From Methanothermococcus okinawensis (lineage in GTDB: Archaea > AGJL01 > Methanococci > Methanococcales > Methanococcaceae): DNA of 5,721 bases. The number at the start of each line of letters is the position of its first letter. The stretch's first letter is position 1. The translations under genes and the position numbers were made by a program. The DNA is taken from assembly GCA_015661585.1 (NCBI GenBank), contig DQVU01000062.1:1-5721 (forward strand), written 5' to 3'. Below are positions 1 to 5,483 of this stretch, one piece after another. Under the pieces are notes generated by a model. That model saw only the letters and a program-made list of their open reading frames with translations. It did not search any database and was not told the DNA's origin.

Positions 1-124
1 AACTCCTATCATTCCAAATACAAAATTTTAAAATAAAATTGGAGGGGAATAATTCTCTGAATATCTTTTAATACAATTCTATACTAAACAGCAAGCATCC
101 AGGATTCTAATAAAAAATAATAAA

Positions 125-303
125 AAGAATAATTAAAATCAGAAAATAAAAACATCTATACCTAAATAAATATATAACCCTCATCCTCTGGACTACATGA
201 TGTACTGGAAAAACAGGATAGGCTTTTATTAATTCATCTTCTTAAGAGTTTTTTTTCTCTTTTTTGTTTTCTTTTAACTATTTTTTTACTTTAATTATTT
301 TTA
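125..303 (+). repeat. Dispersed intergenic repeat, copy 1
   Basis: This copy fills most of the gene-free left end of the window. It aligns in the same orientation with 5484-5697. Shared blocks, in order, are a 16-base identical block AATTAAAATCAGAAAA (131-146), ACCTAAAT (160-167), CCTCTGGACT (185-194), TGTACTGGA (201-209), ACAG and TAGG (214-222), TTCTTAAGAG followed by a T-tract (239-256), and a T-rich tail with TTTTTACT and TAATTATTTTTA (283-303). The spacing from the A-rich block to the core is shorter than in copy 2, while the core differs by about 4 bases in length. It has no reading frame, no target-site duplication and no terminal inverted repeats. It lies beyond the 3' end of the DUF89 gene, antisense to that gene. 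The A- and T-rich flanks could match partly by composition, but the ordered GC-containing core cannot easily be chance. Confidence 0.75.
185..256 (+). ncRNA. Candidate small RNA or terminator core in repeat copy 1
   Basis: This is the most conserved part of the repeat. It starts at CCTCTGGACT and ends with the palindrome TCTTAAGA (240-247) followed by eight Ts (249-256) and further T-runs, the form of an archaeal U-tract terminator on the plus strand. AUCCU (183-187) can pair with AGGAU (215-219), enclosing a weak TACA/TGTA hairpin (194-204). A TATA-like stretch (170-176) lies just upstream. Transcription is not shown by the sequence. The core could equally be a terminator element or a protein-binding site. 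Confidence 0.3.
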
Positions 304-419
304 ATAAATTAATTTAAAATTTTATACTATGATTACTACTTTGATGGAAACTAAGGTTAAAAATTAAAATATTATGTGTCTGACTATGTTATTTTTGTAG
401 ATTTCTGTTATATTATATA

Positions 420-1313
420 TTATTCTTTATAATCATTATCATTACTTTTTAAAAGTATGTTGTCTCCAACTTCAACATCTATAAACTGAGCTACAGGAGA
501 ACACTTAGCCTTAAATATATAATATACAGGCTTGTCAATAGAGTACTCAGTTAAACTCTCAAAGTTACCCATTCCCTTGGCTATAATTATATCTGCCCTC
601 TTAAACTCCTTTAAGAACTCCTCAGAGGATTCCTCCAAATTAACACCTATAACATCACACCCTGTTGTTACTACCTTCACCACTTTATCAAGACCTACGT
701 ATCTCGCATCCTCTAAGGTGGCGTCGTTCAATATAGGACCTCCCTTTACAGAGGCCACAACCTCACAGTAGCCCTTCAACTCTTCAAGAAGTATCTTATC
801 AAATAGTATCTCACCTGCGTTATCACATATGTAGAGTATCCTATCGTATTCCCTTAGATCCTGAAGTAGTTCCCTACTATGGTCGATCTTTAAATCTCCC
901 TCTAATGTCTCCTTTAACTTCCTGTCTATATCTACATCTGTGCTGTAAGGTCCAAAGTCTATTACATTCCCTGCTATGGCTAATTTTACCTTATGCCTTA
1001 ACCTCTCCAAGGGAGGTTTATAGTTATATTTTTTTAAACTCTCCTCTATACTCTTTATATATCTCATAGCCAACTTATTCGCCCTATCTTTTAGATACCT
1101 GTAAGGATCCTTATTACCACTTATCTTCTTGAGATATCTATGCACCTCAGTCCCCATCCAGGCTGGAACAGCGTCAGGACTATAAACCTCCTTTATACAT
1201 GAGAGGGTGGAACTTATCAATTTAAACTGTACTTCCTCCTCCTTAGATATCTCTTTAACAGCATCTACAACCTGTCTTACAATACATATGGCACACTCTG
1301 GTTTAATCTTCAA
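420..1313 (-). CDS. DUF89/ARMT1-like metal-dependent phosphatase
   Basis: The 297-residue product belongs to the DUF89 (ARMT1-like) family in its archaeal/bacterial single-domain form. Family members are metal-dependent phosphatases, proposed to act as damage-control enzymes on harmful phosphometabolites; the substrate here is unknown. The family motifs are all present. The N-terminal PECAIC (residues 5-10, cysteines 7 and 10) is followed by a helical region, AGNVIDFG (114-121), CDNAGEILFD with the D164-N165-E168 metal/catalytic signature (163-172), KGGPILND (190-197), and KGMGNFESL (246-254). The protein appears soluble, with no signal peptide or membrane segment. The chosen start is TTG at 1313. 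It puts the conserved N-terminal motif right at the start and has a GGGTGG-like ribosome binding site (about 1317-1325 on the complement) a few bases upstream. The gene lies 18 bases after crcB and is probably the last gene of the proS-crcB operon. The C-terminal tail is hydrophilic (SNDNDYKE). Confidence 0.88.
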   Translation of the reverse strand: MKIKPECAICIVRQVVDAVKEISKEEEVQFKLISSTLSCIKEVYSPDAVPAWMGTEVHRYLKKISGNKDPYRYLKDRANKLAMRYIKSIEESLKKYNYKPPLERLRHKVKLAIAGNVIDFGPYSTDVDIDRKLKETLEGDLKIDHSRELLQDLREYDRILYICDNAGEILFDKILLEELKGYCEVVASVKGGPILNDATLEDARYVGLDKVVKVVTTGCDVIGVNLEESSEEFLKEFKRADIIIAKGMGNFESLTEYSIDKPVYYIFKAKCSPVAQFIDVEVGDNILLKSNDNDYKE

Positions 1314-1316
1314 AGA

Positions 1317-1325
1317 ACCACCCTT
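1317..1325 (-). promoter_or_regulatory. Ribosome binding site supporting the TTG start of the DUF89 gene
   Basis: On the minus strand this reads AAGGGTGGT, complementary to the archaeal 16S rRNA 3' end over its GGTGGT-like part. It sits 3 bases before the TTG at 1313. No ATG is available nearby that keeps the conserved PEC..C N-terminus, so this site decides the start. Confidence 0.55.
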
Positions 1326-1331
1326 TAATTT

Positions 1332-1727
1332 TTATACCTCTCTAAAGAGGGAGATAGACAAAGATTTACCTAAATATACTGCCAATATACATCCTACAAC
1401 ATTTAAGAGGATATTTAACACCATCTTACCAATAAAACCCTTTTCCAGTAGGAAGAGATTCTCATAACTGAATGTGGAGAAGGTAGATAAAGCTCCACAG
1501 AATCCTGTAACGATAAGAAGTCTATAATGAGGGTAGATCTCATTTAAAGGTGAGTACAGAAAGAACCCCATTATAAAACTACCTATTATATTAACTCCGA
1601 AGGTTCCTAGGGGCATTTCAAATGCAGGAGGTGTAGTATTACTTAATATATACCTAAATACTGCTCCCAGGAACCCTCCAAACCCAATTATAAATATCTC
1701 TTTTAGATTTTGAGATAACTCCAGCAT
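1332..1727 (-). CDS. crcB: Fluoride ion channel CrcB/Fluc
   Basis: The 131-residue protein is a full-length member of the CrcB/Fluc family, dual-topology dimeric channels that let fluoride leave the cell down its gradient. Four hydrophobic segments are visible at roughly residues 9-28, 41-58, 68-90 and 98-120. The family signatures are intact: GGFLGAVFRY (17-26), GTFGVNIIGS (41-50) with the pore asparagine N46, and GFCGALSTFSTFSYE (75-89) with the two phenylalanines (F83, F86) expected to line the fluoride path and the break that binds the central sodium. Only one copy is seen, which fits a homodimer. The ATG at 1727 is preceded by TGGTG about 8 bases upstream on the complement. The gene starts 18 bases after the proS stop and ends 18 bases before the DUF89 start, so co-transcription is very likely. 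The gap is too short to hold a fluoride riboswitch of its own. Confidence 0.95.
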   Translation of the reverse strand: MLELSQNLKEIFIIGFGGFLGAVFRYILSNTTPPAFEMPLGTFGVNIIGSFIMGFFLYSPLNEIYPHYRLLIVTGFCGALSTFSTFSYENLFLLEKGFIGKMVLNILLNVVGCILAVYLGKSLSISLFREV

Positions 1728-1745
1728 GATACTGACACCAAATAC

Positions 1746-3140
1746 TTAATAAGTCCTTCCCACTGTGATGTACTTTTTCCCCTTGTATTCCGTTATTCCA
1801 AGGATGGAAGCCTCTATCTTCTCCTCGAAATCTTCTCTGTATATCCTTTCACTGTATGGTATTAACACTATCCCTTTCTTCTCCTTAAGTGTCTCCTTAA
1901 CTCTACCTGCTATCTCTTCTATTGAGATATCTTCATTATAATCAATAAAAGTAATATATTTCTCCATCTTCTCTTTAGCCTTTTTTCTCATGTTATCCTT
2001 TATCCTCTCTAGGAGATCCATTATTTCATCCCTAATTTTATCCTCCTCCACCTGATACCTCTCCCCAGTATCCCTCCTGTAGATGGTAAGTACCTTATTC
2101 TCTACATCCTTTGGACCTACCTCTATCCTAACTGGCACTCCTCTAAGTTCCCAGTCGTTGAACTTCCTCCCAGGTCTGATATCTCTGTCGTCTATCTTTA
2201 CCCTAACTCCTGCCTCCTTCAACAGGTTGTACAACTCTCGACTTTTATCATTTACCATCTCCTTCTTCCCCTTAAACAGTAGAGGTATTATAATCACCTG
2301 GATTGGGGCGACGTTGGGAGGTAAAATGAGCCCCTTCTCGTCCCCATGGATGGCTATAATTGAGGCTATTGCCCTGTCAGATATTCCATAACATGTCTGA
2401 TAGACATAATCCTTCCCTCCCTCCAAGGTTTCAAACTCTAAATCAAAAGTCCTTGAGAAGTTCTGTCCCAAGTTATGGACGGTACCTATCTGTATCACCC
2501 TACCATCTGGGAATACAGTATCGAAGGCAACTGTATATTCAGCACCTGGGAACTTATCCCATTCTGGTCTCCTAGATACAATAACTGGAATACCTAACTC
2601 GTGGAAAAACTTTTTATATATCTCTATGGCCTCTTTAACCTGATCTTCAGCCTCCTCCATTGTTGCATGGGCGGTATGTGCCTCCTTGAATGTCATTATC
2701 TCTCTCAACCTTATAAGGGGTCTCGTATGCTTTGTCTCGTATCTGAAGGTATTTACAACCTGGAATATCTTTATAGGTAAATCCTTATGTACCTTTATCC
2801 AGAGTTTCATCATGTAGTATATAGGTGTTTCAGATGTTGGCCTCAGTGCAAGTTTTACCTCTAGGGGCTTTTTACCTCCATGGGTTACCCAGAATACCTC
2901 ATTTTCAAATCCCTTTATATGTTCCCCCTCCTTAGCAAGGAGATCCTCTGGAATAAGTAGGGGAAAGAGAACCTCCTCATGTCCCTTTTCTTCTAACAGT
3001 CTCCTCAATATATCGAAGGTGTATCTTCTAATTTTAAATCCATAAGGTAGATAAACACCACAGCCCTTTATAGGGTATCTAACATCGTATATTTCAGCCC
3101 TCTCTAGTATCTCACTGTACCACTCTGAGAAGTTCTCCAC
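1746..3140 (-). CDS. proS: Prolyl-tRNA synthetase, archaeal/eukaryotic type
   Basis: This 464-residue class II aminoacyl-tRNA synthetase charges tRNA-Pro with proline in the cytoplasm. Its layout is archaeal-type, without the bacterial editing insertion. The catalytic domain has motif 1 near EEVLFP (55-60), the proline-pocket loop RPTSETPIYY (100-109), motif 2 TFRYETKHTRPLIR through FKEAH (131-155), and motif 3 GISDRAIASI with arginine 256 (252-261). The anticodon-binding domain (about 280-380) begins at PPNVAPIQVIII and includes DDRDIRPGRKFNDWELRGVPVRIEVGP-type residues. The C-terminal archaeal extension (about 395-464) ends in VGRTY, with the terminal tyrosine usual for this type. No cysteine is visible in that extension, so the zinc site found in some relatives is absent. 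The start is GTG at 3140: it gives the family N-terminus (ENFSEWYSEIL) and has AGGTGA just upstream. It is the first gene of a three-gene operon with crcB and a DUF89 phosphatase. Some methanogen ProRS enzymes were reported to activate cysteine as well; the sequence does not settle that here. Confidence 0.97.
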   Translation of the reverse strand: MENFSEWYSEILERAEIYDVRYPIKGCGVYLPYGFKIRRYTFDILRRLLEEKGHEEVLFPLLIPEDLLAKEGEHIKGFENEVFWVTHGGKKPLEVKLALRPTSETPIYYMMKLWIKVHKDLPIKIFQVVNTFRYETKHTRPLIRLREIMTFKEAHTAHATMEEAEDQVKEAIEIYKKFFHELGIPVIVSRRPEWDKFPGAEYTVAFDTVFPDGRVIQIGTVHNLGQNFSRTFDLEFETLEGGKDYVYQTCYGISDRAIASIIAIHGDEKGLILPPNVAPIQVIIIPLLFKGKKEMVNDKSRELYNLLKEAGVRVKIDDRDIRPGRKFNDWELRGVPVRIEVGPKDVENKVLTIYRRDTGERYQVEEDKIRDEIMDLLERIKDNMRKKAKEKMEKYITFIDYNEDISIEEIAGRVKETLKEKKGIVLIPYSERIYREDFEEKIEASILGITEYKGKKYITVGRTY

Positions 3141-3143
3141 GTT

Positions 3144-3151
3144 ATCACCTT
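3144..3151 (-). promoter_or_regulatory. Ribosome binding site for proS (GTG start)
   Basis: On the minus strand this reads AAGGTGAT, a near-perfect archaeal Shine-Dalgarno match a few bases before the GTG at 3140. An ATG further upstream (3157-3155) is out of frame, so GTG is the supported start. Confidence 0.7.
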
Positions 3152-3186
3152 TGTCATTCTCTACGGGGTTAAGTAAATATTAATTT

Positions 3187-3216
3187 TGATATTTATAATA
3201 TAATATTATAAAAAAT
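3187..3216 (-). promoter_or_regulatory. Probable promoter region of the proS-crcB-DUF89 operon
   Basis: On the minus strand the stretch contains several overlapping TATA-like runs (TTTTTTATAATATTATATTA), lying about 50-75 bases before the proS start. The position suits an archaeal TATA box with a short leader. The sequence is so AT-rich that the exact box cannot be chosen. Confidence 0.35.
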
Positions 3217-3238
3217 CACTGGAAAAGTAGGGAACATT

Positions 3239-3426
3239 ATGAACCCTAACCATAGGAAAAGGGATTTGCAGATATTCAGGATAAGATGTAGAGATGAAAA
3301 GAAGTTGTAATAAAAGAATACTTATTATCCTTAGATATACGGCAACTTGGTGTAATTTTCTACGAACCTGTTACTAGAGAACTTCCATCAATGGGAAAAG
3401 TGTTTTTTGAGAGAATCTCCTACTAA
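3239..3426 (+). pseudogene. Small frameshifted coding relic, unidentified
   Basis: An ATG at 3239 opens a frame that reads MNPNHRKRDLQIFRIRCRDE and stops at 3308-3310. The next frame is open over the same point (from 3301). It continues with protein-like sequence (VVIKEYLLSLDIRQLGVIFY, then EPVTRELPSMGKVFFERISY) and stops at 3424-3426. Shifting frame near the A-run at 3297-3303 would join them into one product of about 60 residues. Codon content in both halves looks coding rather than like the AT-rich spacer around them. I do not recognise the family. It may be the remains of a longer gene, a small gene with a sequencing error, or chance. It lies between the divergent proS promoter and the tRNA-Leu promoter, in a 538-base stretch with no intact gene. 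From 3427 to 3630 I see nothing else supportable. Confidence 0.35.
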
Positions 3427-3630
3427 ATAAACCAACAATATTGAACTTCATTAAAGATTAGAACCTTGAAAACACAAATCCATATTTATTTTAATAAATC
3501 GTTATATCTCTCTTCTGTCAGATAAATTTTCTAATTTGTTCCATCTAAATACTACGGAGAAGTTAAAAGGATGTATTTTCTACTCCTCTTCTTAATAGAT
3601 TCGACAACCTAAAGGTTTAACACTTATTAA

Positions 3631-3648
3631 CCGAAAACTTTATATATA
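3631..3648 (+). promoter_or_regulatory. BRE/TATA promoter of the tRNA-Leu gene
   Basis: The stretch CCGAAAACTTTATATATA matches the archaeal stable-RNA promoter form: a purine-rich BRE (CGAAAA) joined to a TATA box (TTTATATA). It lies about 30-40 bases before the tRNA 5' end. That predicts initiation near 3666-3672 and a short 5' leader removed by RNase P. Confidence 0.85.
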
Positions 3649-3678
3649 TGTTTGTTATATCTAATGATGAATTTGAGC

Positions 3679-3766
3679 GCAGGGGTTGTCGAGCCTGGCC
3701 AAAGACGCAGGACTTAAGATCCTGTCCCATAGGGGTTCGGGGGTTCAAATCCCCCCCCCTGCACCA
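3679..3766 (+). tRNA. tRNA-Leu (anticodon UAA)
   Basis: An 88-base class II tRNA with encoded CCA. The acceptor stem is GCAGGGG (3679-3685) with CCCCTGC (3756-3762), discriminator A3763, then CCA (3764-3766). The D stem is GTC/GAC (3688-3690, 3704-3706) with the GG-containing loop. The anticodon stem is CAGGA/TCCTG (3708-3712, 3720-3724) with loop CTTAAGA, so the anticodon is TAA (3715-3717), reading UUA and probably UUG. The variable arm has CCC/GGG pairing (within 3725-3738), as expected for leucine. The T stem is GGGGG/CCCCC (3739-3743, 3751-3755) with loop TTCAAAT. There is no intron. The very GC-rich stems in an AT-rich genome point to growth at high temperature. It is followed directly by a T-tract. 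Confidence 0.97.
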
Positions 3767-3778
3767 TTTTTTTATTTT
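3767..3778 (+). terminator. T-tract terminator after tRNA-Leu
   Basis: Seven Ts, an A and four more Ts follow immediately after the CCA end, the usual archaeal U-tract termination signal for a stable RNA. Confidence 0.7.
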
Positions 3779-3794
3779 CGGTAATTATATCGAT

Positions 3795-3808
3795 TAATTT
3801 ATATATAT
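3795..3808 (+). promoter_or_regulatory. Probable promoter of the OB-fold/sppA operon
   Basis: A TATA-box-like run TTTATATATA (about 3798-3807) preceded by a purine-containing GATTAA lies about 80 bases before the ATG at 3883. It is the best candidate in the tRNA-to-gene spacer. Other AT runs (such as TTATATAG near 3811-3818) compete with it. Confidence 0.4.
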
Positions 3809-3872
3809 TATTATATAGTTTTTTATTACTTTTTTATACTATTAACGAGTTAAAAATTAAGTATAGCTCCTT

Positions 3873-3878
3873 AGGTGA
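3873..3878 (+). promoter_or_regulatory. Ribosome binding site of the OB-fold gene
   Basis: AGGTGA lies four bases before the ATG at 3883. It fits the Methanococcales Shine-Dalgarno consensus and fixes the start. Confidence 0.7.
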
Positions 3879-3882
3879 AGGT

Positions 3883-4512
3883 ATGACCAGATGGATTGCA
3901 TACAAAATTAAACCAGAGGAGTTTTTGGAGAGTGAAATAGTAGGTAACACTCTAATAATAGAGGGTAAAAGGATACACCGTGTTAGAGTATTGGGGGAGG
4001 TAAAGAGAATTTCTGAAACCTCTATACTTACCTTTGAATTAGAAGGAGATGTAACTGTTAAGGACTTTGAAAAGAAAGGAAAAGATATTAAAGAGAAAGA
4101 TCTTGTAGATGTAATTGGAAAGGTGGGTTACTTTGAGGGCTCTCCTTATATTTCTTTAGAACTCTATAAGATAAGGAACGAGAACAAAGAGAAATGGAGA
4201 GAGTTGAGAGATCTTGAGATCGAAATAACAAGGAAGTATATAGAGGACGAAGGTGAAAAAATCCCCGAAGATTACAGTGAAGGTTATGGAGAGGATCTTA
4301 TAACTGAGGAGATACTGGAGGACGTGTATAGGGAAGGAGTTGATAAGAAAGATATAGTTTTGAAGGTAATAAAGGATAGGGGATCTGTAGAATATGAGGA
4401 GTTATTGAAGATAGTTAAAATAGATGAATATGAACTTGATAAGATCCTAGAGGAACTACTGGAAGAGGGTTATATATATGAACCTAAGGCTGGAATTTAT
4501 AAAGCAGTTTAA
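3883..4512 (+). CDS. OB-fold/winged-helix protein, RPA-associated-like
   Basis: The 209-residue protein resembles the archaeal RPA-associated (COG3390-like) group, whose members carry an OB fold for single-stranded DNA binding or RPA contacts. An N-terminal segment (1-30, with AYKIKPEEFL) leads into a predicted OB fold (about 31-98) marked by GKRIHRVRVLGEVKRIS, the FELEGDVTVKDF strand region, and VDVIGKVGYFEGSPYISLELYKI. A charged linker rich in Glu, Lys and Tyr (100-140) joins a C-terminal helical domain (about 141-209). That domain looks like the winged helix of RPA32-type subunits: ITEEILEDVY, a helix-turn-helix with SVEYEELLKIV, then DKILEELLEEGYIYE and a final AGIYKAV wing. There is no zinc finger, signal peptide or membrane segment, so it is cytoplasmic. 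An RPA subunit gene normally found with such proteins is not in this window. It is followed 23 bases later by sppA, probably in the same transcript. The OB plus wHTH reading is confident; the exact partner is inferred. Confidence 0.75.
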   Translation: MTRWIAYKIKPEEFLESEIVGNTLIIEGKRIHRVRVLGEVKRISETSILTFELEGDVTVKDFEKKGKDIKEKDLVDVIGKVGYFEGSPYISLELYKIRNENKEKWRELRDLEIEITRKYIEDEGEKIPEDYSEGYGEDLITEEILEDVYREGVDKKDIVLKVIKDRGSVEYEELLKIVKIDEYELDKILEELLEEGYIYEPKAGIYKAV

Positions 4513-4535
4513 ATAAATAATAACACTGTGATAGA

Positions 4536-5465
4536 ATGAAAAGGAGATATATAGTAGTAGGAATATTTTTTCTACTGATTATACTACTATTATTAATCGC
4601 CATTGGAACAGCTATCCTCTTTATAAGTATCGGTGAAATTTCAGTAGGTAATATTGCAAGGATAGATATAGACGGTATAATAATACTTTACCCCGAGGAC
4701 ACCTATCTCTTCAGGGAGGAGATAAGTGTCGAGGATTATATAGAGGCCTTGGATAGGGCAGAAAAGGATCCTAACATCAAAGCTATAATCTTGAGGGTAA
4801 ATAGTCCTGGAGGAGAGGTTATAGCAAGTGAGAAACTTGCAAGAAAGATTAAAGAAGTATCAGAAAAGAAACCTGTAGTAGCCTACGTTGAAACCATAGG
4901 TACCTCAGGGGCCTACATGGCAATAGCACCTGCAACCTGTATAGTGGCAGAGAAACATTCTATTGTTGGTAGTATCGGGGTTAGGATGGATGTGATCCAG
5001 TACTACGAACTTATGAAAAAACTTGGTGTAAATGTAACTGTAATAAAGGCTGGGGAGTATAAAGATATCTGCTCCCCCTACAGACCTATGACACCAGAGG
5101 AGAAGGAATATCTAGAAGATATAATAGAGGAGATTTATATAGATTTTGTTAGATGGGTCGCAGAGAACAGAAACATGACAGTTGAGGAGACACTGAAAGT
5201 TGCAAATGGTAGAATATACTCTGGACACGAAGCTAAAAAAGTTGGTCTTGTAGACTACGTAGGAACTGAAGAGGATGCAGTAGAGATAGCCCAGAGGTTG
5301 GCAAATATATCCCATCCAGTGGTTGTAGATTACACACCTTATAAATATACTGGATTCTTTAACTTAATGTCAAGGTTGGCATACAGTTTAGGTTATGGGA
5401 TAGGGAGAGGTTTCAGTGAGAGATGGATAGAGACACATGCATTTTACCCTCCTAACATAACCTAA
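4536..5465 (+). CDS. sppA: Signal peptide peptidase SppA, archaeal short form
   Basis: The 309-residue protein is a membrane-anchored serine protease of the SppA (peptidase S49) family, which degrades leftover signal peptides and membrane protein fragments. After a basic start (MKRR) there is one strong transmembrane segment (about 5-32). The crotonase-like catalytic domain (about 39-255) should sit outside the membrane. Visible active-site features are the oxyanion region VNSPGGEV (88-95), the nucleophile serine 124 in ETIGTSGAYMAIAP (119-132), GSIGVRMD (145-152), and the general-base lysine 176 in AGEYKDICSPYRPMT (172-186). The 52-residue Ser-Lys spacing equals that of the Bacillus enzyme (Ser147/Lys199). 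NGRIYSGHEAKKVGLVD (224-240) is also typical. The single-domain length is the archaeal/Gram-positive form, not the double-length E. coli form. Translation starts at ATG 4536 after GTGAT at 4528-4532. It is the second gene of the operon with the OB-fold protein. Confidence 0.95.
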   Translation: MKRRYIVVGIFFLLIILLLLIAIGTAILFISIGEISVGNIARIDIDGIIILYPEDTYLFREEISVEDYIEALDRAEKDPNIKAIILRVNSPGGEVIASEKLARKIKEVSEKKPVVAYVETIGTSGAYMAIAPATCIVAEKHSIVGSIGVRMDVIQYYELMKKLGVNVTVIKAGEYKDICSPYRPMTPEEKEYLEDIIEEIYIDFVRWVAENRNMTVEETLKVANGRIYSGHEAKKVGLVDYVGTEEDAVEIAQRLANISHPVVVDYTPYKYTGFFNLMSRLAYSLGYGIGRGFSERWIETHAFYPPNIT

Positions 5466-5483
5466 TAGAAATTATTATAATAA

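Noticed and set aside
1..124. Feature in the leftmost AT-rich stretch
   Set aside because: It has only low-complexity A/T sequence and a short GGAGGGG run with no usable start codon after it; nothing supportable was found.
532..771. Plus-strand open frame opposite the DUF89 gene
   Set aside because: It is the complement of a well-supported gene, low-complexity in composition, with no recognisable domain or ribosome binding site.
1207..1467. Plus-strand open frame across the crcB-DUF89 junction
   Set aside because: It spans two real minus-strand genes and their intergenic gap, and shows no protein-family features.
1728..1745. Fluoride riboswitch before crcB
   Set aside because: The gap to proS is only 18 bases, too short for the aptamer, and no riboswitch consensus is seen.
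2083..2575. Two plus-strand open frames inside proS
   Set aside because: They are shadows of the synthetase gene, whose motifs are intact throughout.
3505..3579. Minus-strand 25-codon open stretch (ending in RWNKLENLSDRREI)
   Set aside because: It looks faintly protein-like but is bounded by stops on both sides, has no start codon and is too short to support.
3211..3600. Possible degenerate third repeat copy (ACTGGAAAAGTAGG near 3218-3231 and CCTCTTCTTAATAGA near 3584-3598)
   Set aside because: The two fragments resemble parts of the core but lie about 370 bases apart instead of about 35, and the central blocks are missing.
5112..5315. Minus-strand open frame inside sppA
   Set aside because: It is antisense to the conserved catalytic domain, Cys/Tyr-rich in a chance-like way, with no supporting start signal.
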